Notes: generated by a model not told the origin, from the sequence alone. DNA of 53,703 bases from an uncultured Eubacteriales bacterium (GCA_902799465.1 CADCAS010000040.1:10924-64626); one strand, 5' to 3'. Counted from the first letter of the stretch, positions 27,353-36,075 are shown. Numbers and translations are program-made.

Positions 27353-27413
27353 AACGACCTCTCAGTCACCGACTTCGTCGGCGACAGCTCCCCTGAAAGG
27401 GGAGCCAAGAGGG
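27353..27413. repeat. Single arm of a type-A repeat
   Basis: AACGACCTCTCAGTCACCG, a CGACTTCGTCG hairpin and the GCTCCCCTGAAAGGGGAGCC hairpin, with no partner arm nearby in the expected position. The bases to 27484 show nothing else. Confidence 0.7.
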
Positions 27414-27484
27414 ACCGGCGATAAATGTGCCATTGTATCTATTCAGTTCTGCTGTGATAAGTGGAAATTGTCCGAGGCAACGGG

Positions 27485-27857
27485 GAACGACCTCTCAGTC
27501 ACCGACTTCGTCGGCGACAGCTCCCCTGAAAGGAAGGGGAGCCAAGAGGAAGACAGAGCGTCAGCCTTGGCTCCCCTTCCAGGGCAATGTCATCAACTTA
27601 AGGAAAAAATACCTGCCGTCGCGCCCAAAAGGCTTCCCCTTTAGGGGAAGCTGTCTGCGAAGCAGACTGAAGAGGTGTCCCCGTTACACCTCGTTCGTCT
27701 ATTCCGATAGACGATCTTATCCCAGTGGGGACACCTCTTCCGACCCGCTGCGCGGCCCACCTTCCCCTTAAGGGGAAGGCTTTTGGAGACCACACAGCTT
27801 AAGTTGATGACATTGCCTTCCAGGGGAGCTGTCAGCCGTTAGGCTGACTGAGAGGTC
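27485..27857. repeat. Type-A repeat split by a 233-bp element
   Basis: The left arm starts at about 27485 (ACGACCTCTCAGTCACCG). The right arm ends GACTGAGAGGTCG at 27857. The arms are interrupted at the CTTCCAGG of the right hairpin by the element at 27584-27816. The left arm also has a GAAGG insertion in its hairpin. Confidence 0.85.
27584..27816. mobile_element. Non-autonomous element with 19-bp terminal inverted repeats and 8-bp target duplication
   Basis: Perfect ends GCAATGTCATCAACTTAAG (27584-27602) and its inverse (27798-27816) are flanked by direct repeats CTTCCAGG (27576-27583 and 27817-27824). There is no transposase; the interior is a palindrome of the type-C family (GGCTTCCCCTTTAGGGGAAGC .. 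GGGGACACCTCTTCC). An 8-bp duplication is typical of several transposase families (for example IS66, IS256 and ISL3), so the helper family is not determined. Confidence 0.88.
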
Positions 27858-27893
27858 GCCCCCTCCCCCGATGCTTGCGTAAACCTCCCATTG

Positions 27894-27920
27894 AAAAAGT
27901 CCCCTGCTTTTGCAGGGGAC
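27894..27920 (-). terminator. Terminator of the Ig-like protein gene
   Basis: GTCCCCTGC (27899-27907) pairs with GCAGGGGAC (27912-27920), followed by TTTTT on the minus strand, 15 nt past the stop codon. Confidence 0.88.
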
Positions 27921-27934
27921 AGAGGGTAGGTTTA

Positions 27935-30223
27935 TTACTTGTAGGCCTCAAGCTGAAGCTTGGCGCTCTTGCCGTTAGCCTTAACCTTCAGCAGGATGGT
28001 GCCGGACTTCTTGACATCCACGGTGTAGGCGGCCTTGTCGACAGAAACCTTACTCTTGTAGCTGCTGGAGGGAGCAACATCGACCTCACCCCAGGCTTCG
28101 CGAGCGTTGGCAGCAACCAGGATAATGTAGTCATCGAGATCCAGGGTGGAACCGACTTCGACCTTATCCTTGTTGTTGATGATCTCAATGCCAACGATCT
28201 CGTGGTCATTGGTAATGCGCACGGGCAGCTTGGCGGAAACCTTGCCGTCCTTGGTCTTCACGGTGATGTTGCAGGTGCCCTTGCCAACGGCGGTCACGGT
28301 GAAGTAGTAGCTATCCTTCTTGGCATCATACTTCATGCCGGAAACTTTGGCCACCTTCTTGTTGTCAGTGGAAACCTTCAGGTTCGCGTACTGATCACGA
28401 TTCAGGCTCCAATTCGTCAAAGTGTTCTTGGATGCAGTAGTGATCTCGGGATAAACGGTAGCTACGGTGATGGAAGGCTTGCGATAGTTGACCTTGGTGT
28501 CGCCCTTGGCTTCGCCTCTCTCGGTCAGCAGCTCGTTATAAAGGTCGCGCTCAATGCCGGCCACCTTAGTGACGTCACCGGTCTCCGCGTAATCGAACTC
28601 GTCATAGGCATAGAAGCTGATCGCGCTGGGAGTGTTGGGATCGACAACAGTGATGGTAACGGTAGCCTTCTTGCCGTTGTGGGTCTTGGCGGTAACCTTA
28701 ACCTTGCCGGGAGTCTTGCCCTTCAGCCCAACGATCTCGCCCTTCTTGGATTCCAGAACCGCCTTGGAGTTGCTCAGGGACCAGGTAACCTTGTCCTCAT
28801 GGCCCAGTCCGGCGGGATCGACAGAAGCGATCAGCGCAATCTCATCGCCAACGCCCACCCGGGTGGAGGCAGTCACGATGTAGGGCTGGCTGTACTCGTC
28901 TAACTTCTCGTAATATTTCACATTCGCGATACCGGAAGCGATGCTGACCTTGGTGGGAGCATACTTGTCAGTAACCTTGATCTTGAAGGAAGCCTTCTTG
29001 TTGCCCGCGTTGGCGGTGGCAGTGATGGTGGCGGTGCCCTTCTTCAGGAACTCGATGCGGGCGTTGTGATAGATCGCATCGTCATCCACATTCTCGGCTT
29101 CTTCCTTCGCCGCATCCAAAGCTGCTTCAGCCTCAGTCAGAGCCGCCTCGTTCGTATCCTGAGCTTCAGAATTCTGCTGAATAGCTTTATCGAGGGCTTC
29201 CTGCTTCTTATCATACTCTTCGGTCTTATCTTCTACTTCCTCCGCATATTCTTCATAAGCTTTATTAGCATCCTCTACCGCTTTCTCAGCCTTGGCATAC
29301 CCAGCGGGATCGGTTTCTTCATCGATATCCGCAAGTGCCGCCTCAGCATCCGTAGCCGCATTACTCAACTCTTCAAGCTTTGCTTCGGCTTCGGCTTCAA
29401 ACGCTGAGCTCTCAGCATCGAGCTTTTCCTGTTCATCCTCGAGTTCGTCAGCCTCATCTTCCAGCATCTTCTTGGTCGCCTTCAGTAAATCCACATCAGC
29501 CTGAGCACGGGTGACGGCACGGGTGGCCTCAAGCGTCGCGGAGGTGTTCCAATAGGTGACCTTGGCGACAGAGGGGCTGGAAGACTTCCAGATGACATCG
29601 GTCATGACGCCTTCGGGCAGGACATCAGCCCAGAACCAATCCTCACCGTCAGTTACATCGTAGGTCATGGTCGAGTCGACCTCGAATTCGTCATTGTACA
29701 GCTTGACCTTCTGGGCGGTGTTGGCGTCGTAGACATTGATGGTCAGGGTGAAGGTCTTCTTGTCCTTGCTGCCGCGAACCAGGTGATACAGCAGAACCTT
29801 GACCTTGGCTTTGCCAGCCTTCTTGCCGGCGCCGATGATGGTCACGTCGGTGGCGGTAAAGACAGGCTTCTCAATCAGCGTGCTGCCGGAAGAGACGGTG
29901 ACCTTCTCGATGTAATAATCCTCCAGATCATCCTCGATGGAGAACTTCACTCTGCCGCCATCCTTGTCAATGTCGGCAATGCCGTTGCCGGTGAGTTCGA
30001 AATCGTTCTCATAGAACTCACGGTCATAGCCGGAGAAGGCGTCGCCGGCGTCGTCCACTTCGTTCTCGATCTCTTCGGGAGCCTCTTCAACAGCAGCGAC
30101 TTCCTCGCCGCCCAGTTCGACGACCACTTCTTCCACGGGCGCTTCTTCCATGAGCGCTGCGGGAGCCATGGTCAGCAGCAGGCACAAGGCCAGCAGTCCA
30201 CACAACAACTTACGCAAATTCAT
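27935..30223 (-). CDS. Large secreted protein with bacterial Ig-like domains and an inserted coiled coil
   Basis: A protein of 762 residues with a signal peptide (about 1-23, ending MAPAALM) and an acidic linker (24-62). Ig-like (BIG2-type) modules follow: one split module at about 172-417 (VIWKSSSPSVAKVT ... ARIEFLKKGTATITATA), one at about 420-545 (VTWSLSNSKAVLESKKGEI, GKVKVTAKTHNGKKATVTI) and others to the C-terminus. Residues about 230-385 form an alanine- and glutamate-rich coiled coil inserted into the first module. There is no LPXTG, SLH or membrane anchor. It is probably a surface adhesin or wall-associated protein; the partner is unknown. Codons of the coiled coil (GCT, GAA, GAT) differ from the rest (GCC, GAG, GAC). 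Confidence 0.8.
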   Translation of the reverse strand: MNLRKLLCGLLALCLLLTMAPAALMEEAPVEEVVVELGGEEVAAVEEAPEEIENEVDDAGDAFSGYDREFYENDFELTGNGIADIDKDGGRVKFSIEDDLEDYYIEKVTVSSGSTLIEKPVFTATDVTIIGAGKKAGKAKVKVLLYHLVRGSKDKKTFTLTINVYDANTAQKVKLYNDEFEVDSTMTYDVTDGEDWFWADVLPEGVMTDVIWKSSSPSVAKVTYWNTSATLEATRAVTRAQADVDLLKATKKMLEDEADELEDEQEKLDAESSAFEAEAEAKLEELSNAATDAEAALADIDEETDPAGYAKAEKAVEDANKAYEEYAEEVEDKTEEYDKKQEALDKAIQQNSEAQDTNEAALTEAEAALDAAKEEAENVDDDAIYHNARIEFLKKGTATITATANAGNKKASFKIKVTDKYAPTKVSIASGIANVKYYEKLDEYSQPYIVTASTRVGVGDEIALIASVDPAGLGHEDKVTWSLSNSKAVLESKKGEIVGLKGKTPGKVKVTAKTHNGKKATVTITVVDPNTPSAISFYAYDEFDYAETGDVTKVAGIERDLYNELLTERGEAKGDTKVNYRKPSITVATVYPEITTASKNTLTNWSLNRDQYANLKVSTDNKKVAKVSGMKYDAKKDSYYFTVTAVGKGTCNITVKTKDGKVSAKLPVRITNDHEIVGIEIINNKDKVEVGSTLDLDDYIILVAANAREAWGEVDVAPSSSYKSKVSVDKAAYTVDVKKSGTILLKVKANGKSAKLQLEAYK

Positions 30224-30285
30224 GATGCAATCCTCCTTCAATATTATTCCCGGGCGTGTGGTCGCTGGGAATTAATTGCAGTATC

Positions 30286-30315
30286 ATTATACATCAAATC
30301 CGGCACTTTAGTCAA
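30286..30315 (-). promoter_or_regulatory. Promoter of the Ig-like protein gene
   Basis: TTGACT (30310-30315) and TATAAT (30286-30291) are 18 nt apart; the spacer contains CCGGATTTGAT. Upstream, at about 30340-30560, is an AT-richer stretch with three copies of TTRTGACA (near 30374, 30474 and 30538), possibly regulatory. Confidence 0.7.
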
Positions 30316-30730
30316 TACCGTCCCGAGGATTGAAATGTTATTTTTCTTACGGCAGAGTTATGAAAATTTTTGTGAAATTGTGACACAAATTGATTCCAAC
30401 CGGGCGTGATTGGCAAATTTTAGTCAAAATTCGCCAGTGATTGTCAGAATGAGGGCAAACATATTTCAGTATTGTGACATGGGCGAAAACGATAATTGCA
30501 GGAAAATGGGGTGTTAAAATACCTCGACGACTGTCAATTATGACACAAAAGTGGCAAAGCCTGGGCGGTTCTGCGGATTTGCGCCCGACATCGTCCAATT
30601 ACGGCCCGATTGCGCCCCGCACCCCCGCCGATCCCCCCGCCCGGCCCCGCCACAAACTACCAATTTCTGGTCCAATTCGACGGGATGGAGACATTTGAGG
30701 GAAGTATGTGGTGTAGAGCGCGACAAATGA

Positions 30731-31527
30731 GGGATAAGGGAACAGGGAACAGGGGAACGGGCCGGTTGCGCTGGGCAGTGCGCCGTCGCCGGGGCGTACA
30801 TGGCGAAGCGGTATTTGGCGGACGGCCTTTCGCTGGCCCTTCGGGGTCGGATGGGGCGGGTTTCTGCGCATTAAAATAGAAGATATTGAAATGACGAGAA
30901 CCTCTTCCGTCAGCCCTTCGGGCTGCCACCTTCCCCTGAAGGGGAAGGCTTTTGGGGGACGGTGGTCAGGGCATGGTCTCTGTTGGGAGGACGGGGAACC
31001 TCTTCCGTCAGCCCTTCGGGCTGCCACCTTCCCCTGAAGGGGAAGGCTTTTGGGGGACGATAGGCAGGGCTTTGGTCTCTGTTGGGAGGACGGGGAACCT
31101 CTTCCGTCAGCCCTTCGGGCTGCCACCTTCCCCTGAAGGGGAAGGCTTTGGGGACGGCGGTCAGGGCCTGGTCTCTGGTGGGAGGACGGGGAACCTCTTC
31201 CGTCAGCCCTTTGGGCTGCCACCTTCCCCTGAAGGGGAAGGCTTTTGGGGGACGATAGGCAGGGCCTGGTCTCTGGTGGGGGACGGGGCTGCCGCGTACA
31301 TGGTGAAATGATTATAGTATCTATCATTTCCTCTTGGCTTCCCCCGTAGGCCGGCCGCGCGGCAGCGGCTCTTCCTGTTCCCTGTTGCCTGTTCCCTGTT
31401 GCCTCGTCATCCCCGTCCCCCTGTTCCCTGTTGCCTGTTCCCTGTTGCCTCGTCATCCCCGTCCCCCTGTTCCCTGTTGCCTGTTCCCTCGTCATCCCTG
31501 TTCCCTCGTCACCCCTTTTCCCTCCAA
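30731..31527. repeat. Composite repeat with four tandem type-C units
   Basis: A left GGGAACA array (30731-30759) is followed by four direct units starting at 30899, 30997, 31096 and 31192 (period 96-99 bp). Each contains CGTCAGCCCTTCGGGCTGCC and CCTTCCCCTGAAGGGGAAGG hairpins. After the edge CGCGCGGCAGCGGCTCTTCC comes a long right array (31372-31527) in which CTCGTCATCCCCGTCCCC recurs between heptamers. The long open frames here encode only the repeat and are not credible genes. With the AT-richer stretch upstream this fills 30.3-31.7 kb. Confidence 0.85.
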
Positions 31528-31728
31528 TATAATAGAAGAAACCAATCAGCCGCAACCCCGAAATATGCGCAAACCTCGCCCCAAGCATGACATACCCTGG
31601 TCTATTGCGGCGGGAATGAGACGGGAGATTCCCGACTCCGGTTGGGATGGGGTAGGTTATGTTTGGAATGGGACGGGAATTTGCGGGAAATTGCGCGGGG
31701 ATGTCTTTATTCGCGGGGGCGCGTGTGG

Positions 31729-31734
31729 TATAAT
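31729..31734 (+). promoter_or_regulatory. -10 box of topB
   Basis: TATAAT with extended TGG lies 36 nt upstream of topB. A weak TTTATT 17 nt upstream may serve as the -35 box. Confidence 0.6.
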
Positions 31735-31769
31735 GGGCGGGATGGGCGTTGGCCCTTTGTGAGGTAAAT

Positions 31770-33752
31770 ATGACAAAAAAGCTGATCGTGGCGGAAAAGC
31801 CCTCGGTGGCGCGGGACATCGCGCGGGTGCTGGGGGTCAGGGGCCGGGGCGAGGGCTGCCTGGTGGGCGAGGAATACGTGGTGACCTGGGCCATCGGGCA
31901 TCTGGTGGCGCTGGCCGAGCCGGGGGAGACGAACCCGGCCTGGGCAAAGTGGAGCATGGCGCAGCTGCCGATGCTGCCGGAGGAGATCCCGCTGAAGGTG
32001 CTGCCGGCGACGCGGGACCAGTTCGCCGTGATCCGGGGCTGGATGCTCTCCGATGAAATCGCTTCATTAATATGCGCCACCGACGCGGCCCGGGAGGGCG
32101 AGCTGATCTTCCGCTATATCTACCGCATGGCCGGGTGCCGCAAGCGGGTGGAGCGGCTGTGGATTTCGTCCATGACCGACGCCGCCATCCAGCAGGGCTT
32201 CCAGCGGCTGCGGCCCGCCAGCGATTACGACGCGCTGTACGCCTCGGCGCGGTGCCGTTCGGAGGCCGACTGGCTGGTGGGCATGAACGCCAGCCGCGCG
32301 TTTTCGCTGAAATATAACGCCCACCTGTCCATCGGGCGGGTGCAGACCCCCACGCTGAACCTGATCGTAAAGCGGGATGAGGAGATCGAGCGGTTCGTGC
32401 CGCAGGATTACTGGGAGATTCGCGCCGATTTCGGGGACTACACCGGGCTGTGGGTGGACCCCGCCACGAAGCAGACCCGCTGCGCCTCCGCGGAGCAGGC
32501 CCAGGCCGTGCGCAAGGCCGTGACCGGGCAGACCGGGACCGTGACCGAGAGCGTCCGCGAGCGCAAGCGCACGCCGCCGCCCCAGCTCTACGACCTGACC
32601 AGCCTCCAGCGCGAGGCCAACCGCCGCCTGGGCTTCTCCGCGGATAAGACCCTCAAGCTGGCCCAGGCGCTCTATGAGACCCACAAGCTGGTCACCTATC
32701 CCCGCACCGACAGCCGCTATCTGCCCGACGACATGAAGCCGAAGATCGAACAGACGCTGCGGCGGCTGCCCCAGCCCTACGCCGATTTCGTCAACGCGCC
32801 GCAGATGGACATGGCCATGCACCTGCGCCGCTTCTACGACGACGCCAAGGTGTCCGACCACCACGCCATCGTGCCCACCGACAAGACCGCCGACCTGTCC
32901 CGGCTGAGCAGCGACGAGCGCGGGCTCTACGATATGATCGTGCGGCGGCTCGTGGCGGCGCACTATCCCGGCTATGAATATGAGTCCGCCCGGGTCACGA
33001 CCCGGGTGGGCGAACACGATTTCAAATCCACCGGGGCCATGCCCGTCGTGGAGGGCTGGCGGGCGCTGTACCGCGACGAAAAATCCGAGGACAGGGAGCC
33101 GCCGCTGCCGGTGCTCGACACGGGCGACACCCGGACGGTGAAGAAGGCCGCCGTCAAGGCCTGCAAGACCAAGCCGCCCCTCCCCCACACCGACGCCTCG
33201 CTTCTGAACCTGATGGAAAACGCCGGGCGCGACATCGAGGACGAGACCCTGCGGGAGCAGATGAAGTCCTCCGGCCTCGGCACGCCCGCCACCCGCGCCG
33301 CCATCATCGAACGCCTCATCCAGGTGGGCTACGCCCGCAGGAAGGGCAAGAGCATCGTCTCCACCGAAAAGGGGCGGCAGCTCATCGCCGTCGTGCCCGA
33401 GCAGATCGCCTCCGCCGTCACCACCGGCAAGTGGGAAAAGTTCCTCTCCGATATGGCCGGGCAAAAGGACGCCGACGAGCGCGACCGGAAGAGCCAGCGG
33501 TTCATGTCCGGCATACGCAGGTTCTCCGTCTTTCTCGTCGACGCCGCCAAGAGCGCCCCGGGCAACGTGGTCTTCCAGCGCGAGGAGGCCGGGGCGTGGA
33601 AGAAGCGGAAGGCCGCGGGATACGGCGGTCGGGCGGGACAAGGAACAGGCAACAGGCAACAGGGAACAGGCAACAGGCGACAGGGAACAGGCAACAGGCA
33701 ACAGGCAAAAGGCAAAAGGGAACAGGGAACAGGGAACAGGGAACAGGAATAG
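31770..33752 (+). CDS. topB: DNA topoisomerase III (type IA)
   Basis: Relaxes negative supercoils and decatenates by single-strand passage; 660 residues. The Toprim domain starts LIVAEKPSVARDIARVLG (about 5-22) and holds CATDAAREGELIFRYIY with acidic metal ligands. The active-site tyrosine is in LVTYPRTDSRYL (about 312-323). There is no C-terminal zinc finger, as in many TopB proteins. The last 37 or so residues are a seven-residue repeat (GTGNRQQ, GTGNRRQ and so on) read from a heptamer array, beyond the family's usual end. Start at 31770 has GTGAGGTAA upstream. A stand-alone chromosomal copy is likely; no mobile-element genes adjoin it. Confidence 0.93.
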   Translation: MTKKLIVAEKPSVARDIARVLGVRGRGEGCLVGEEYVVTWAIGHLVALAEPGETNPAWAKWSMAQLPMLPEEIPLKVLPATRDQFAVIRGWMLSDEIASLICATDAAREGELIFRYIYRMAGCRKRVERLWISSMTDAAIQQGFQRLRPASDYDALYASARCRSEADWLVGMNASRAFSLKYNAHLSIGRVQTPTLNLIVKRDEEIERFVPQDYWEIRADFGDYTGLWVDPATKQTRCASAEQAQAVRKAVTGQTGTVTESVRERKRTPPPQLYDLTSLQREANRRLGFSADKTLKLAQALYETHKLVTYPRTDSRYLPDDMKPKIEQTLRRLPQPYADFVNAPQMDMAMHLRRFYDDAKVSDHHAIVPTDKTADLSRLSSDERGLYDMIVRRLVAAHYPGYEYESARVTTRVGEHDFKSTGAMPVVEGWRALYRDEKSEDREPPLPVLDTGDTRTVKKAAVKACKTKPPLPHTDASLLNLMENAGRDIEDETLREQMKSSGLGTPATRAAIIERLIQVGYARRKGKSIVSTEKGRQLIAVVPEQIASAVTTGKWEKFLSDMAGQKDADERDRKSQRFMSGIRRFSVFLVDAAKSAPGNVVFQREEAGAWKKRKAAGYGGRAGQGTGNRQQGTGNRRQGTGNRQQAKGKREQGTGNREQE

Positions 33753-33908
33753 CCGGGTTACGTTGGGATGGCGGCGCGTCGCTCGTCAGGTTGTTCATAT
33801 CGCATCGGTATTGGGCGGGCGGCAGCAGCCCCTGTGGTGCGCGCGGCAGCCGCCATTCCTGTTCCCTGTTCCCTGTTGCCTGTTCCCTGTTCCCTGTTGC
33901 CTTTTCCC
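33640..33908. repeat. Composite repeat with decayed R1 core
   Basis: A left array of about 15 GGCAACA/GGGAACA units (33640-33748) codes for the TopB tail and its stop. The core (about 33755-33845) is a worn R1. The right edge GCGCGGCAGCCGCCATTCC leads into matched inverted units (33858-33908). Confidence 0.8.
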
Positions 33909-34081
33909 CCGCACCCCAAGTCATAACCCCTGCTTATAATTTCACAAAAAGTAAATATTTTCTCAAAACAGGCAGGAATACGGGCGGGGATTGTCGAATA
34001 GTTAAAACAGGCGTTGACAGGACGCGCGCCCGGGAGACCGGGGGCGGGTAAACGTCATTTGGATATAAAGGAGCGATGAAA

Positions 34082-34615
34082 ATGAAGTTTGTCTATTCCG
34101 GCAAAGACGTGGTTTCGGACAGCCTCAAGGCCAGGGCCGAAAAGAAGCTTTCCAAGCTGGAGCGCTACTTCACCCAGGAGCCCGAAGCCATCGTGCGCTT
34201 CAAGCAGCAGCGCGGCGGCAGGAATATCGCGGAAATCACCATGAGCGTCAACGGCCTGATCCTGCGCGCCGAGGAGAACAGCAACGACATGTACCTCTCC
34301 ATCGACCGCGCCGTGGACAAGCTGGAAAGCCAGATCCGCCGCTATCGCACCAAGATGGGCAAGCAGATCAGGGAGGCCCGCGCCGAAGTCACCGAGGCCG
34401 CCGAGACCATCGAGCCCGTGTATGAGGAGGCCAATTACGATGTGGTCCGCGTGAAGCGCTTCTCCGTCAAGCCCATGGACGTGGAGGACGCCATCACCCA
34501 GATGGAGCTGCTCGGCCACAATTTCTTCCTCTTTATGAATTCCGAAACCGATACCATGAGCGTGCTCTATCGCCGCAACGACGGCAGCTACGGCCTGCTG
34601 CTGCCGGAGGAATAA
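34082..34615 (+). CDS. hpf: Ribosome hibernation promoting factor, long form
   Basis: Dimerises 70S ribosomes into inactive 100S particles in stationary phase; 177 residues. The N-terminal S30AE domain (about 1-95, starting KFVYSGKDVVSDSLKARAEK) is joined by a linker to the C-terminal dimerisation domain (VVRVKRFSVKPMDVEDAITQ ... LGHNFFLFMNSETD) typical of Gram-positive long HPF. ATG 34082 is chosen over 34076 by distance from GGAG. The 160 nt upstream hold no promoter that I can call with confidence. Confidence 0.93.
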   Translation: MKFVYSGKDVVSDSLKARAEKKLSKLERYFTQEPEAIVRFKQQRGGRNIAEITMSVNGLILRAEENSNDMYLSIDRAVDKLESQIRRYRTKMGKQIREARAEVTEAAETIEPVYEEANYDVVRVKRFSVKPMDVEDAITQMELLGHNFFLFMNSETDTMSVLYRRNDGSYGLLLPEE

Positions 34616-34629
34616 ACAAATCATATTCA

Positions 34630-34657
34630 CCGCCCCGCGCCTTGACGCGCGGGGCGG
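34630..34657 (+). terminator. Terminator of hpf
   Basis: CCGCCCCGCGC (34630-34640) pairs with GCGCGGGGCGG (34647-34657), followed by ATTGCTTTTT. Confidence 0.9.
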
Positions 34658-34658
34658 A

Positions 34659-34687
34659 TTGCTTTTTGTGGCGACGGCTGGTATAAT
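34659..34687 (+). promoter_or_regulatory. Promoter of the LCP gene
   Basis: TTGCTT (34659-34664) and TATAAT (34682-34687) are 17 nt apart, with extended TGG. The -35 box lies inside the U-tract of the hpf terminator. Confidence 0.75.
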
Positions 34688-34758
34688 GGAGGGGGCGGAT
34701 CGGCCCGCGCGCCGGACTCCCGCCACTGATGCGCGCCTTACGGAGGATATGACCGTTG

Positions 34759-35709
34759 ATGACTAAAAAACTGCTGTCGCTGCTGATCGCGCTGGCGCTG
34801 GTGTGCGCCGCGGCCCTGGCCGAGGACCCCTTCGGACAGGCGGCGGTGGAGGACGAGATGTACAATGTGGACACCTACGCCGTGACGGAGGGCCTGCCGG
34901 ACGACTGGCTGAACATACTGCTGCTGGGCTCGGACCGGCGCACGTCCCGGGAGTACGGCGACACCGACGGCATGGTGATCCTGTCTCTGAACCTGGCGCG
35001 CAAGCAGGCCAAGCTGACCTCGCTGATGCGGGACATGTGGGTGACCATGGACGGCAGGTCCAAGAGCGGCAAGCTGTCCTCCGTCTGCGCGCAGGGCGGC
35101 CCGGAGCTGGCCATGCGCACCGTCAACGAGTGCTTCGGCACCAATATACAGTACTTCGCCCTGGTCAATCTCAGCGGCATGGCCGAGATCATCGACCGGC
35201 TGGGCGGGCTGGACATGGACGTGACCCTGGAGGAGATGGACGCGCTGAACCTGGGCCTGTTCGATCTGTCCCCCTATTCGGGCATGGAGCGGCTGATGGA
35301 ATACGGCTCCGACGCCCACCTGAACGGCAACCAGGCCACCGCCTACGCCCGCATCCGCAGGATCGACTCCGATTACAAGCGGGTCGAGCGGGGACGCTAC
35401 GTGCTGACCCTGCTCGCCCGCCGCATCCAGAAGGAGACCCCCGACACCATCGTGGGCGTGGTGATGGGGATGCTGGGCTGCGTGGAGACCAACCTGGACA
35501 TGACCCAGCTGATGACCATCGCCGCCGTGGGCCTCGACGTGGACCTGGACCACATCGCCGAGTTCCGCCTCCCCGCCGAGGACACCTACCAGTCCGGCAC
35601 CTATACCTTCGGCAAGCAGCGCGTCTGGTGCATCCGCCCCGATTTCACCACCAACGCCCGCCTGCTCCACGAGTTCATCTACGGGGCGGCAGGACAAACC
35701 GGAAATTGA
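34759..35709 (+). CDS. LytR/CpsA/Psr (LCP) family protein
   Basis: LCP enzymes attach wall polymers such as teichoic acids or capsule to peptidoglycan. It has 316 residues with an N-terminal signal or anchor (about 1-21, cleavable ALA|ED). The LCP core starts WLNILLLGSDRRTSREYGDTDGM across adjacent strands (about 50-72), with D and R residues for pyrophosphate and metal, then LTSLMRDMWVTM and HLNGNQATAYARIRRIDSDY with the conserved arginines at about 195-214. The usual cytoplasmic tail is absent. It forms a separate transcript from hpf. Confidence 0.9.
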   Translation: MTKKLLSLLIALALVCAAALAEDPFGQAAVEDEMYNVDTYAVTEGLPDDWLNILLLGSDRRTSREYGDTDGMVILSLNLARKQAKLTSLMRDMWVTMDGRSKSGKLSSVCAQGGPELAMRTVNECFGTNIQYFALVNLSGMAEIIDRLGGLDMDVTLEEMDALNLGLFDLSPYSGMERLMEYGSDAHLNGNQATAYARIRRIDSDYKRVERGRYVLTLLARRIQKETPDTIVGVVMGMLGCVETNLDMTQLMTIAAVGLDVDLDHIAEFRLPAEDTYQSGTYTFGKQRVWCIRPDFTTNARLLHEFIYGAAGQTGN

Positions 35710-35730
35710 TAATGGACGGAGTGACGGGGA

Positions 35731-36030
35731 GGGATCAGGAAAGAGGGATTAGGGATTAGAAATAGTGGCTGCCGCGCGGACTATTTCTATGTTTTCAAGT
35801 ATCTGTTCAGTCGTTGACTCCTTCCGACCCGCTTCGCGGGCCACCTCCCTCAGAGAGGGAGGCTTTTGGATACGCATTAACACCAAAGGACTCCCGTCCA
35901 GGCTCCCTCTCCGAGGGAGCTGTCAGCCGCAGGCTGACTGAGGGAGTCATCCCTGGGCGACTGAATAGTTACGTTTTCAATAGAAATCGCGGCAGCGGCA
36001 TTTTCTAATCCCTATTCCCTAATCCCTCTC
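35731..36030. repeat. Composite repeat with type-B core
   Basis: The left array GGGATTA (35731-35760) is followed by AAATAGTGGCTGCCGCG, a type-B core (35804-35971, CTGTTCAGTCGTTGACTCC to GGGCGACTGAATAGTTA), the right edge ATCGCGGCAGCGGCA and matched inverted GGGATTA units (36003-36030). Confidence 0.82.
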
Positions 36031-36075
36031 TCCCGCAACCCCCAATTTTACGGGAAGACCAAACACCCGCGGTCC

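Noticed and set aside
30899..31290. Possible CRISPR array with a period of about 98 bp
   Set aside because: The segments between hairpins are near-identical copies rather than unique spacers, and the period is too long.
30952..31311. Open frame encoding a 32-33-residue repeat with RTGNLFRQPFGLPPSPEGEG
   Set aside because: It only translates the four tandem type-C units; the reverse strand gives an equally long frame, and no ribosome binding site precedes it.
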